Positions 24,865 to 35,800 of a stretch of DNA of 64,000 nucleotides are shown piece after piece. How positions within the stretch are numbered: the stretch's first letter is position 1; each line of letters begins with the position of its first letter. The notes under the pieces are model-generated. The model was not told the DNA's origin, ran no database searches, and saw nothing but the letters and a program-made list of their open reading frames with translations. Both the position numbers and the translations under genes were made by a program. Source of the DNA: Lujinxingiaceae bacterium (GTDB lineage Bacteria > Myxococcota_A > Bradymonadia > Bradymonadales > Bradymonadaceae); the NCBI GenBank assembly GCA_013697635.1, contig JACCWM010000122.1, positions 35,031 through 99,030 of the forward strand. The letters are read 5' to 3'.

Positions 24865-25944
24865 ACGATCGTCTTGCCAGCTCAGGGGTGCGTCGCCCCG
24901 GTGCCGCTTGCCACCGTTTTTGTCGAGGACCGACTCGAAGACGATGCGAAAGCCACGCTCAATCTGGTCTCGAATGAGTCGATCATGGGCCTGCTCCGCT
25001 TCGGATTCGCTTGCGAAACAAATTTCCTCGCGCACGACTGGCGAGCTGTCGACAAAGCGGTTCGCGCGCTTTCGCGTCATGATCGGGCGCTCGCGCGAGA
25101 GCAAGACGATGCGATGCTCGCTGCGCTCGAGCTGCGCGCGCCAGGTGCGCCCGGTGGGCTCGACCAAGTCACGCTGCTCGAGCACGCCATGCATCCGGCT
25201 CGCAAGGTAGTGATTGAAGTTTGCCTGCCCATCGAGCTCGACAAAGGCCTCGAGCTGGCGCTCGATCTCACGCTCGGATTCAAAGCCCAACGCCCGAGCG
25301 TCGATTAGCCAGGCATCAAGCCTGCCCGTGCTCGGCTCATAGACCACGCGCTGCTCACCCTTGGTCGAGAGCGCGAAGCGCACGGCCACGCCCTCACAAC
25401 CCAGCTCTTTGAGCGCACTTGCGATAACATACTGGGCCAGCGTTGCGCCGATGGCGGCCAGCACGGCGCGCCGATTTCGCTCGGCGTCGTGGCTGAAAAT
25501 TATCGGATAGGCGCTCGATGAGCTCGACCGGGCCGTGCACAAGGCATCGAAGAGCGCATCAAAGCCCAGCACGGCATTTTGCCGCTTGAACTGGCGCGCG
25601 CGCGCGATTGGCCCGCGCGCGCAGACCTCGGCGAGCTCACCATTCCAGTAAAATGCCAGCGTATTGGCGTCGTCGACCGCAGGCGCCTGGGCCGCAAAGG
25701 CGCCGGTGAGCTCGACTCTCAAACCTGCCGCATAGCCTTGCCAGTCATGGTCGCGCACGCGTTGTGCAAACGCTCGGTTCTCGCTCTCGAGCATGCTGAG
25801 CTCGCCTGCGAGCCGGTCGCCGCCGCCGAAGCTCTCGCGCAGCGCCTCGAGGCGGCGCAAGAAAGCCTCGTCCTTGGCTTTGAGCAGCTCGAGCTGGTGG
25901 TCGATGTGTTCGAAAAAATCTTGCGAGAGGATCGGAGCACTCAC
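24856..25944 (-). CDS. Uncharacterised cytoplasmic protein
   Basis: 362 residues of unknown function without signal peptide or membrane helix. The N-terminal ~60 residues are helical and charged (coiled-coil-like). The middle contains a well-conserved-looking alpha/beta region. The C-terminal ~70 residues (RIVLLSRERPIM ... SEAEQAHDRLIRDQIERGFRIV) loosely resemble a WGR module, but the match is weak. The gene lies 12 bp downstream of the M32 carboxypeptidase gene on the same strand, so they probably form an operon. Confidence 0.65.
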   Translation of the reverse strand: MSAPILSQDFFEHIDHQLELLKAKDEAFLRRLEALRESFGGGDRLAGELSMLESENRAFAQRVRDHDWQGYAAGLRVELTGAFAAQAPAVDDANTLAFYWNGELAEVCARGPIARARQFKRQNAVLGFDALFDALCTARSSSSSAYPIIFSHDAERNRRAVLAAIGATLAQYVIASALKELGCEGVAVRFALSTKGEQRVVYEPSTGRLDAWLIDARALGFESEREIERQLEAFVELDGQANFNHYLASRMHGVLEQRDLVEPTGRTWRAQLERSEHRIVLLSRERPIMTRKRANRFVDSSPVVREEICFASESEAEQAHDRLIRDQIERGFRIVFESVLDKNGGKRHRGDAPLSWQDDRSQ

Positions 25945-25956
25945 TGCGACGCTCGC

Positions 25957-27444
25957 TCAGGGAAGGTAACGATTCTTGAGGTGCGCCTTGAAAAACGAGG
26001 CGTCGAGCGGCTGGCCGGTGGCCTCGGTCAACAACTCGTCGGTTGAGAGCAATGAGCCCTTGGCATGCACATGCTCGCCCATCCAACTCATCAAGGGCGA
26101 AAAATCGCCGCGCCCGAGGCCATCGAGCACGTCGGGATCGCTTGCTTGCGCGCTTTGAAAGAGCTGGGCTGCGGTCATCGCGCCCAGCGTGTAGGTGGGA
26201 AAGTAGCCAAAGGCGCCGTCCATCCAGTGGATGTCCTGCATGCAGCCGTCGCGATCGTCGGGCGGTGTGGCCCCGAGCAGCGCCGCCATGCCCTCGGCCC
26301 AGGCACCAGGCAGCTCGGCGATTTGCAGATCGCCTGCGACCATGGCCTTCTCCAGGCGGTAGCGCAAGATTACGTGGGCCGGATAGGTGACCTCGTCGGC
26401 GTGCACACGAATCAGCCCGCGTGAGACGCGGGTGACGTGGCGGTAGAGGTTGTCGGCCTGCCAGGGCGCACCGCTCTTGCCAAAGGCCTCGCCAGCGAGC
26501 GGTGCGACGTACGAGACGAACTGCTCGCTGCGGCATGCTTGCATCTCGACGAGCAAGGACTGGCTCTCGTGCAGGCTCATGCCGCGGGCACGACCCACCG
26601 GTTGGTAGCGCCACTTTGCGGGTAGACCACGCTCGTAGAGCGCATGGCCGGTCTCGTGCAAAACGCCCATCATGCCGCGAAGAAAGTCCGAGGTGTTGTA
26701 GGCGGTGGTGATGCGCACGTCATCGGGCACGCCGCCGCAAAATGGATGAACGCTTACGTCGAGGCGTCCATAATTGAAGTCGAAGCCCAGCTTGGTCATC
26801 AACCGAATGGCCAGCGAGCGCTGCGCCTCGATCGCGAACGGGCCATCGAGCGCCAAAGCCGGTGGACGCGCCGCCTGGCGCTCGAGCACGGCCTCGAGAA
26901 AGCCCGGCAGAAACTCGGCCAGGTCGTCGAAGATCGCATCGATGCGCACAGAGGCACCGCCGGGCTCGTACTGATCGAGCAGCGCGTCGTAGGGCGAGCA
27001 TTTGAACGCCTCACCCTTGATCACGGCGACCTCGCGCGTCAGTTCGAGCACCGCTTTGAGATAGGGTTGAAGCCGCTTGAAGTCGTTGTCGGGGCGCGCC
27101 GCACGCCAGACCATCTCACAGGCCGAGCCCTTGCGACTGAGCTTGTCGACCAGTTCAGCCGGCACCGTGGTCGAATGCAGCCACAACCGGCCCATCTCTT
27201 TGAGGTTGGCCACCTGCCAGGCATCGAGCTCGCTGTTTTCATGGGAGGCGGCGATGAGCTCGGCGAGCTTGGGATCGGTGAGCATCTCGTGGGCGATCAC
27301 GCGCAGCGTCGCGAGCTGCTCGGAGCGGGCCTCGGCGCCGCCGGCGGGCATCATCGTGGCCGCATCCCAGTGCAACATGCCGATGGCCTCTTCAATGCGT
27401 GTCAGCCGACCAAAATGGCTCTCGAGCTCTTCGTAGGCACCCAT
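25957..27444 (-). CDS. M32 family (Taq-type) metallocarboxypeptidase
   Basis: 495 residues, the usual length for M32 carboxypeptidases. The zinc motif is H263-E-T-G-H267, followed by ALYERGLP and, downstream, the SLHESQSL block with the third metal ligand. The family-specific segments GMLHWDAATMMP at the N-terminus and HPFCGGVPDDVRITTAY before the HExxH are intact. These cytoplasmic enzymes remove C-terminal residues from peptides. The start ATG at 27444 has GAGGAA about 7 nt upstream; the extra N-terminal codons of the longer frame are Lys/Glu-rich and unlike the family. Confidence 0.92.
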   Translation of the reverse strand: MGAYEELESHFGRLTRIEEAIGMLHWDAATMMPAGGAEARSEQLATLRVIAHEMLTDPKLAELIAASHENSELDAWQVANLKEMGRLWLHSTTVPAELVDKLSRKGSACEMVWRAARPDNDFKRLQPYLKAVLELTREVAVIKGEAFKCSPYDALLDQYEPGGASVRIDAIFDDLAEFLPGFLEAVLERQAARPPALALDGPFAIEAQRSLAIRLMTKLGFDFNYGRLDVSVHPFCGGVPDDVRITTAYNTSDFLRGMMGVLHETGHALYERGLPAKWRYQPVGRARGMSLHESQSLLVEMQACRSEQFVSYVAPLAGEAFGKSGAPWQADNLYRHVTRVSRGLIRVHADEVTYPAHVILRYRLEKAMVAGDLQIAELPGAWAEGMAALLGATPPDDRDGCMQDIHWMDGAFGYFPTYTLGAMTAAQLFQSAQASDPDVLDGLGRGDFSPLMSWMGEHVHAKGSLLSTDELLTEATGQPLDASFFKAHLKNRYLP

Positions 27445-27553
27445 GTTCTTTTCCTCATCTTCTCTTGTCTTCGTCGTCTTCGGCCTCACTTGCGCCACAG
27501 ACTCTCCCCGAAGCCCGGTCCGGTGGCAAGGATTAATGTGTCAAGAATCGTGC

Positions 27554-28531
27554 TTAACGAGGCGCGACATCGGGCTCACGGTAGAGATTGCCCACGAGCT
27601 TCTCGATGCGATTGGCGGGGGCAGGCGTGGCCAAGAGCGCGCGCCGCACGGCCTCGTCGAACGCGATCAGATCCGGGTGGTCGATCAGCGTCCAGAAGCT
27701 GTGATCGCGCGCGAGCAGGTCGGCGCGCATGCCCTCGACGAGCTCGCGGGCCAGGTTATAGTCGACGCTTGTGACAAGGCGCAGCCACTGGCTGGAGAGC
27801 CTGGGGGTGAGCAGCGGCACGCGAAAGATCTTGGGATCGCTGCCGACCTGGCGAGCGACGCGGCGGATGCACTCCTCAAAGCTCAAGATCTCGGGGCCGG
27901 GGATGTCGTAGCAGACGCTGGTGGTGATCGGCAGCTCGAGCGCGCTCAACAAGGCGACGGTGACGTCGTCGATGCCCACAGGCTCGGTGCGATTTCGCAG
28001 CCACGAGGGGCTGAGCATCACGGGCAGTCGCACGGCGATGTCGCGCAAGATCTGCCAGCTCGCGCTGCCCTGGCCCAAGATCATCGACGCGCGAAGCTCC
28101 ACGGCAGCCACCTCGCCGCCGCGCAGCAGCGCGCCCGTGACCAGCCGGCTTCTCAGATGGCGCGAGGCTTCCGTGCGCGGCTTGACGCCGCCCAGATAGA
28201 CGATGCGCTCAAGGCCTGCCCGGGCTGCGGCGTCAGCGAAGTTGAGCGCGGCGCGCGCCTCGCGCTCTTCGTAATCGGCGCCGGTTCCCACGCTGTGCAC
28301 CAGGTAGAAGGCGGCGCTACAGCCGCTCAAGGCACCCTCGAGGGTTTCTCTGTCGTTGATGTCCAGGTGGGCCCACTGGCGCTCGGGTGCGCGCGCCCTG
28401 GCTCGCTCCACCGAGCGCGTTGCACAGCGCACGTCGTAGCCGGCACGGCGCAGCACGGGATAGAGGTTCGAGCCGACAAAGCCTGTGGCTCCGGTTAAGA
28501 GCACGGGATCGCGGTTGGTTTTCAAGGCCAT
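27554..28531 (-). CDS. YbjT-like atypical SDR, NAD(P)-binding
   Basis: 325 residues. The N-terminal Rossmann motif VLLTGATGFVGSNL is followed by AFYLVHSVGTG, IVYLGGVKP, a SWLRNRTEPVGIDDV segment and YDIPGPEILSFEE. This is the order seen in E. coli YbjT and related atypical short-chain dehydrogenases that lack the usual YxxxK pair. The substrate is unknown. The ATG at 28531 has AAGGAG only one base upstream; the TTG two codons later has ideal 7-nt spacing and may be the true start. Confidence 0.82.
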   Translation of the reverse strand: MALKTNRDPVLLTGATGFVGSNLYPVLRRAGYDVRCATRSVERARARAPERQWAHLDINDRETLEGALSGCSAAFYLVHSVGTGADYEEREARAALNFADAAARAGLERIVYLGGVKPRTEASRHLRSRLVTGALLRGGEVAAVELRASMILGQGSASWQILRDIAVRLPVMLSPSWLRNRTEPVGIDDVTVALLSALELPITTSVCYDIPGPEILSFEECIRRVARQVGSDPKIFRVPLLTPRLSSQWLRLVTSVDYNLARELVEGMRADLLARDHSFWTLIDHPDLIAFDEAVRRALLATPAPANRIEKLVGNLYREPDVAPR

Positions 28532-28632
28532 TCTCCTTGCACGCGGGTGCGCCGGCCATGGCAAGCGCGGCGCAAGTTGACTGTGCAAGTGTGGGCACCG
28601 AATGCAAAATCGCAATCCGGGCGCCGGGCGCA

Positions 28633-29163
28633 CTAGCGCGCCAATTCCAGATTCTGGATCGACGATTGGCGCACGCGTGTCTTTGGAGCGCGCTTGCGCG
28701 GCGTATTGGACTGGGTGGCATCGCGCGTCTTCCAATCCTGGTACTGCGCTGCCGGCTCGGGGCCAGCAAATACCTGAATGGCGACGAGCGGCTCGCTGCC
28801 GTTGATGAAGCTGACCTCGCCATCGGCCGGGATGTAGACCGCCATGTTCGGGCCGACGATGTAGCTCTGGCCGTTGATCGTGATCACGCTGCTGCCCTCG
28901 ATCACGTAGATGTATTCTTCGGTCGTGTTACGCCGCGGCGCGATCTGGGCGTTGGGCTGCAAGATGAATTTGCCCATAAAGGCGTTGTTTCCCTGGGCCA
29001 ACAAGACCGCGCGCACCTGCCCGTCTTCGTCGGTTTTGTGTACGGCGCGCGTGTCATGAACGACGCGCGCGCGCTCACTCTCACCCTCGGCGATCACGCC
29101 ACTGGCCATCAGGCCCAGCCCTATGCCCACCACCAGGCTCAACCATCGTCTCTTGTGCTGCAT
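28633..29163 (-). CDS. Exported single-domain cupin protein
   Basis: 176 residues. A signal peptide ends SGVIAEGE. The mature protein is one cupin barrel: motif-1-like TTEEYIYVIEGSSVITINGQ and a motif-2-like region MAVYIPADGEVSFIN. Two of the usual metal-ligand His positions are not evident, so metal binding is uncertain. The tail is basic. The start has AAGGAG 6 nt upstream. The function is unknown. Confidence 0.8.
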   Translation of the reverse strand: MQHKRRWLSLVVGIGLGLMASGVIAEGESERARVVHDTRAVHKTDEDGQVRAVLLAQGNNAFMGKFILQPNAQIAPRRNTTEEYIYVIEGSSVITINGQSYIVGPNMAVYIPADGEVSFINGSEPLVAIQVFAGPEPAAQYQDWKTRDATQSNTPRKRAPKTRVRQSSIQNLELAR

Positions 29164-29310
29164 GCTTGCTCTCCTTGTCGCGGGCACCGTCGACGACGAC
29201 ATCTCAAGTCGTCGAGCCAGCCGCAACCGCCACAGCATAGCGACGCGTTGCCATTGTATCCAGTGTGCCCTTTTCAGTCGTAGACAATGAAGGTGCCCAC
29301 CCTTTGAGCT

Positions 29311-29853
29311 TCAGCAACCACGCCGAAACAAACTGCGAAGCGCGACCCGGCGCTCGGGCTCGCTGCCCAAGGCTTGCTGAAGCTCGCTGAGCTTTTGTTC
29401 GACCAGCCCGATCGTCCAGCATTCTTGGTCCTCGAGCGATTCGATAGGCTCGCTGGTCTCGTTGAGCGCACAGATGTCGCGAAACTCGACGACCTCGTCC
29501 ACGCCGTCGCCAAGCTCGAGCCAGCGCAGCGGCAGCCCCTGGGTGCGACACACATAGGGCCGACTCTCATAGATGCGACACGCCCCGCCCTCGTCGAGAA
29601 ACGCGCAGCCTCCGCGCTCGCGCCCCCTTGCCTGCTCGAGCAGCTCGGCGTGCTCGGCTTGAATTCGTGCGGCTTCGACCTCGAAGACGCTCAAATCGTC
29701 CACACAACAGGCGCTGCACCCCATGCGGCACTGCAGCCGCTCGCGGTGTCGGGCCTCAAGCGGCGCCACCATCAAATCAACCGCCCGGTGCAGCCTTCGC
29801 ACCATCTCGAGCGCCTGCGCACGCTTTTCTGGTCCGTCATTTTCGTCTGCCAC
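29311..29853 (-). CDS. YkgJ-family cysteine cluster protein
   Basis: 180 residues with the full YkgJ (zinc/iron-chelating) cysteine pattern: CRMGCSACC near residue 42, then GGCAFL, CRIYESRPYVCR and a later Cys pair. Members bind a metal or Fe-S centre; the biochemical role is mostly unknown. The start is GTG at 29853, with AGGA upstream. It lies 29 bp after the last A2M gene on the same strand and may be read from the same transcript. Confidence 0.85.
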   Translation of the reverse strand: MADENDGPEKRAQALEMVRRLHRAVDLMVAPLEARHRERLQCRMGCSACCVDDLSVFEVEAARIQAEHAELLEQARGRERGGCAFLDEGGACRIYESRPYVCRTQGLPLRWLELGDGVDEVVEFRDICALNETSEPIESLEDQECWTIGLVEQKLSELQQALGSEPERRVALRSLFRRGC

Positions 29854-29882
29854 CAGTCGTCATCCTGTGTTGCGGGTACGGT

Positions 29883-32800
29883 CTATCGCACGATAACTCG
29901 GTCGCTGCCGCTTCGACCAAAGGTCTCCGGGTGGTACATCTCCTCGGCTTTAGCCGGTGGCGCGACAAACTCGCCAGGGGTCGTCGCCCGCGCATAGTAG
30001 GTGTAGGTGTGGACGCCTCCCCACAAGAGCGAGGTGAAGGCCTCGACGCGCTCATCGCGCATGTTCTGGTGCTCGTACCAGGGGCCCCACCACCAGCCGT
30101 AACCACGTCCGCTAACCCCGGACGCGGCGCTGGTGCCCGCGCCGGGCGGAATCGTCGTTGTGGCCAGCGCGGCGTTGAGCGGCTCAAAGCCGGCGGGCAG
30201 CGAATCGACCAGGGCGACGTGGTAGCGCCTGGCCGGCGCCGACATGGTGAGCACCACCTTGACGCGGGCGCCGGCTTTGACCTCCCAGCTGCCATCGTCG
30301 CGGCGTTTGACGTCGTTGTCGTCGTCGACCGGCTCATAGGCGCGCAGTACGGCAAAGCCGTGATCGGCCGGCTCGAGCTTGAGGCTCTTGGGCGCATAGC
30401 GCATGCCGAGGCGATAATACATGCGGCCTGTGCCGTCCTTTTGAATGGCGAAGGTCTGGGCCGCGCTGCTCTTGGCCAGATAAGCCATGGGCACCTCGAC
30501 ATGGTGGCGCTCGGTGGTGCGACCCTTGAACCTGTGCTCGCCCACAAACTGGTCGCCAAGCCAGGCGCGGGACACAAAATCTGGCGTTTGCTTCTCGAAG
30601 ACGTTGAAGTATCGATCCAGGGCTAGCAGCACGAAGACGTTGTCCTGGGTGCTGCCCCACTGGCCCTTCTTGCGATGGCCCATCAGCCCACGAACGAGCT
30701 TGGGGATCAAGTCGTTGCCCGGATCGGCGGCGATCAACGCCTCCAAGATCACGCCGTCGGTGCGCCGCGAGGTGCTCAGCATCAGGTAGTTCGAATCACC
30801 ATAGTCGCTGGCAAACTGGGCCGTGGCCGCGGTCTCCTCGACGCGATTGTTGAGGTGCTTGCGAATGGCTTCGCGCTCGCTCTTCGCCGAGGCGTCTTGA
30901 GCAAACACCGAGAGCAGCCAACCCACGGCCTCGAGCGAGAGATTTTGCAGGCCGACATCGCGATACAACTTTTGGGCGCCCGCCAGATCGCTTTGGCCGC
31001 CGACGTTTCGCACATACAGCGTATAGGCCAGCAGCGCATTGCGCGCCTGCGCGCCATAAAAGCTTGGGATGTAACTCTCGATGCGCACCATATATTGCTC
31101 CGAGCGCTGCAACAGGCTTGCGGGCACGCTGTAGCCCTTTTGCTGGGCGCGACGCAGGGCATGAGCGACGTGCAAGCTCGTATAGGGCCAGGAACTCTCG
31201 CCGCGCCGCCAAAAACCAAAGCCGCCGTCGTGGTTTTGCAGGCGCTCGAGGCGCTCGATATCGCGCTTCATCGAGGCTTCGAGCGCCTCTTTGGACGGCA
31301 TACCTTCGGCCTGAAAGGCGCTGAGCACGTCGCGAAGCGCGGCGATCGCAAGCATGCGCGAGCTGATCTGCTCGGCACATTCGAACGGATAGTTGGACAG
31401 GTAGATGAATGCATCGGTGAGTGCCTGCAGCTCGGTCGAGGAGGTCGTCAGCTCGAGGCCGCCGAACTCGGTAAAGACCGCGTCGGGCATCTTGACCGGC
31501 TGCAAGACCGCGCCCGCATCGATCGTGCCATAGGTGGCAAAGGCCTCCGTGGTCGCAGGCGTCCAAATCGGCAGATCGAAGTAGGCAGCATCCGACCAGT
31601 TGCCCGCCGCTACAGCAGCGCTCGCGCCGACTTGGAAGCGCGCCTTGCCCGCTTTGACGGTCGTTGCCGCAAAGCGTACCTCGACGCGGTCGTTGGCCGG
31701 CACGCTCACCACAAGTCCAGCTGACTGGAGAAAGCTCACGTTGGTGCCGCGGATGGCGACGTGGACCTGCATGGGCTCGTCGGTCTGATTTTGCAGCACG
31801 ACCGGCATCTCGAACTGGTCGCCGAAGTTCAAGAATCGCGGCGGCGAGGGGCGCACCATCAAGGGCAAGCGCGCCGTAATCTGCGACTCGCCGGTGCCGA
31901 AGTGGTGGACCCCAGAGAAGGCCACGGCCATCACACGGTAGCGCGTCAAGTTGTCAGGCAACTTGAAGCTGATGCGCGCCCTTCCCGCCTCGTCGGTGCG
32001 AAGCGTCGGCTCAAAGGCCGCCAGCGCATCGAAGTTCTCACGCATCGCGATCGGCGCGGCTGCACCGCCGTCCCCACCCTGGGAGGACTCCTCAGCCTCG
32101 GCCCGCTTTATCGCCATGACCGGCGCTGCGGGCGGTGGGAGCGGCGCACCACCTGCACGGCCAGTGGCCGAGCGCGATCTCTCCATAGGTGGCTCGGCGC
32201 TGGCTGCGCTAGCCTCGATCGCTGCCGGATCGACGAGCAGCACATAGCCGCGATTGCGGTGCGTGTTCACCGAGAACGCCCGCTGCTCGTAGAACAGCCC
32301 GATCGGATCGGCCAGTGTATAGCTGGACAGGGCGAGCACGGCCTCGTCCACCACGAACAGGAGCACCTCGCTGCCGGCCACGGGTTTTCCCGCGCTGTCG
32401 CGCACCTCCACGTCGACAATCGAGCTGGCGCCGGGCTCGGTGGCCTCGCGCACCGGCTTGACGCTGACCGCAAGTTTGCGGCTCTCCTTGCTCATCGACA
32501 AAGTAAGCTGTCCGCTGGCAAAGGCCGGGCGCCTGGGCAACGTGTCATCGAGCTCGCCCTTGGTGTTGAGCCTTGGGGCGGCGCCATTGAGGTCGACCTT
32601 GACGAAGAGATTGGGCATGTAGCCCTCCTCCATCGGCACGCGGATCGTGTGGCTTGGCCCGTCGAGCGTGATGCGCTCCTGTTTGACGATGCCCTGGCGC
32701 CCAAAGGTGACCACGCACTCGGACGGGTAAAACGGCGCCTGCACGAGGATCTCGGCCACATCGCCGATCGCGTACTCCTGCTTGTCCGGGATCAGGGTGA

Positions 32801-35800
32801 CGGCCTCCTCGAGCAAATCGCGCTGAGGCTTTTGCTGACCACCGGAAACCCAGCGCGTGAGCTGGCTCTGGTTTGCCCGCCCCTGGGCGTCGGCGATCGT
32901 GGCCACGATGCGGTATTGCCCACCTTCGAGCGTCTGGAAAGTGCAACGCACGCCCTCTTTTTTCGACTCCACCGTGCAGCTCTGGGGGTCAACCGCCTCC
33001 TCGATCCAGCTTCCCTGGCGATAACCCCACTTGAGTCGGTGGGCGACGATCGCTATCGCGCGGCCCTCGACCAGCGCTCCTTCGAGATCGGCGACGATCG
33101 CCTCGATCTCCAGGGGCTCTCCTCGCTCGACAAACAATCGCTCGGAGCGAAGCCCGACATACTCGAGGGCTGGATGCACGAGCAGGCGCGTGGTCGACTC
33201 CCAGGCCTGGCGATTGACGTCGATCACGCTGGCAACAGCGCTGACCGACAAAGGCCTCGGCGTGGCGATCGACTCAAACTTCATCTGCAGGCGATGCTCG
33301 CCGGCGGTGTCGGTCTTGCCGGCGAAGTGAAGCGTCGCGTTGACGACGCTTGGATTGGGCGCATGCCACCAGGGGATCCAGGTGCCAAAGGAATACGCCT
33401 GGCGCCCAGGCGGCGAGAAGTAGCCAAGGGTGTGTGTCACCGTCCAGTTGACCTCGGTCTCGGTGAGCGCGCCGCCGGCAAAATACGACGCCGTCACCCA
33501 GGCAGCAGCCTCGCCACCGACCAGGTGCGGGCCGGCCTCGGAGTTGGCTTTGACCTCGAACTCGGGCCGGCGAAACTCCTGGATCTGAAAGGCGTGGCGA
33601 TGGTCATTGCCATGGTAGTAGCCGCCGTCGATCTTGAGGTAGGCGTGGGCGTGGCCAAGATTTGTGCCCTCGGGGATTGCAAAGTCAAAGTCGAAGCCGC
33701 CCTGCGCGCTGACCGTGGCACTTCCCTTGGCGATCGAGTTGCCGCGCGCCTCAAACACCTCAAAATTTACGGTGCTCGCACGGCTGCTCAAGGCCACGCC
33801 GCCGCGAACGCCCTTCTCGATGAGGCGCGTCCACCCTTTGATGCGCGCTCGCTCTCCGGGTTTGTACATCTGGCGATCGTCGACGACGAACCAACTCACC
33901 GTGTCATTACTCTCGGGCACGCTCCACTCCGACGAATAGTAGCGACCATTCTCTGCGTAGAGCGCGCTGTCCGAGCCCTGGCGGGCCACGATGTAGTCGC
34001 GACCGCTGCGAAGCGCTTGCACGTCGAAGGTGGCCATGCCGGTTGTACCCGTCTTGAGCGCGCCGTGGGTGCCGGCGATGATCTCGACGTCTTTGAGCGG
34101 CTTGCCGTCGATCAAAGACGAGGCCCACACGCTGGCCTGGGTCGGATCGATGTAGGTGTCCAGGCCGATGAGCGTCGACTGGATCCAGACGCGCGTGGGC
34201 TGATACCAATCGCTTGGCCGCGGGACCTGCTCGATCTCGAGGGCCACATGGCCCAGGCCATCTTTGCCAAAGGCCGGGCTCAAATCGATCGCCGTCTCGG
34301 TGAGCCGATCGTCCTCACCACGCGGCGAGAGGTTCTTATCGATCACCTTCGTGCCCGGCATTTTTGCGTTCTTCGGATCGCGCGTATAGGCCAGGTACTC
34401 TGGCCACTGCTCCGGAGAGACTCGGTAGCCTGTGACCTTGACCTGCTTGTGGTTGACCGAGAACACCGAGTAGCTCTTGGCGCCGGCCGGATCGAGCACG
34501 ACGATCGGCTTGTTCGCCCCGGCCAGGTAAGGATGAGCGCTGCCGACCTGAATTTTGATGCTTTGTGCCTTGTCGAGGCGCTGACCAAAGACGTCGGTCA
34601 GCGCGGTGGACACGTTGACCGTGTAGCGCGTTCGGCCCTGCGTGCGACCGTCGATGTAGATGAAGCGATCCGCGGCGCGCATCGCCATGTCGGCAACGGC
34701 CGGCTCGACGCTGACAATCTTGTTCAAATCGGCGAGCTCATCGATCGGATTGGTGAACTCGAGGATCCAGCCTTGATGCGGGCGGCACTCGTCGCCCCAG
34801 CCGCAGCGGTGGGTGCTAAAGCTCATCGGCCCGTGGGTCGAAAAGTCCCTGGTCTGGTCGACACCGCTTCGCCTGGGGCCCTCGGCCGACGGCGCACCGC
34901 TCTTGAGCGTGACGCTCACATGCGTCGAGGTATCGAAGGCTTGATCGCTCATGAGCGCGACCCAGCGCTGGGCCGTGAGCGGATCAGCCAGGTGCTTGAC
35001 GACCGCATCGGCCTGGATCTCCTCGGGCGTTGCCAGGCGAACGCCGTGGCGCCTGGCGCCGGCGCTCACCTCGATATGCGCGAGGATCTCCGCCGGGTTG
35101 ATGCGCTGATTGAAGGCCAAGAACATGACCGGCTGCAGGCGCTGGGGGCCGGAATCGGGAAAAAAATGCGTGATCTCGACGGGCGGCGTAGAAAAGCTCG
35201 CTTCAAACGCGCCCTCAAGCCTGATGCCAAGCGCCGAAGGCGTCGAGGCCGCCACCGCGATCGTGTAATCGGTCGCCATCGCAAACGGGTCGTTGGGCTC
35301 AAAGAGCAAGGTCTTGGTCCCGATCCAGCGCCAGTTACCCTCGGCCGCGGGCGTCAATTTGACCGGTACGCCGTCTTTGATCGTGTCGGCGTGTGAGCTC
35401 ACGGCGACCATCGGCTGAGAGAACGTTATGCTGAGCCTGGGCGGCGCGGGCACCTCCCCTTCGGGCTGAAAACGCAGCACCTCGAGCGCGCCGGCTGGCA
35501 CGTCATCGATAGCGCCGCGATCGCCAGGCGGCGGAAAGGAGGTCTGGACGGACTCGCCGGTGCGCGGCGGTGGCATCGATCCCAGCCGGCGCGCGAAGTC
35601 GCTCGTGTCCCCTGCTTCGCCAACAAGCTGGGGCAGTCGCGCGTAAATCGCCTCGATCTGGCCCGCTGCCAGCGGCTTCGCATCGACCACGCGCGGCCCC
35701 GAGGACGGCGCATCGTCGGCCAACCCTGCCTCGCTCAACAAGATCACCGTCGCCGCGCCCGCCTGGTCTGCCATCACCTCACCTCCCGTTATGGTCTCCG

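Noticed and set aside
31761..35396. A very long open frame on the + strand inside A2M copy 4, and similar long antisense frames at 44214-47867 and 3950-6454
   Set aside because: They are antisense to clearly conserved proteins. Their translations are Arg/Ala/His-rich without any domain or signal, and arise from GC-rich codon use in the real genes.
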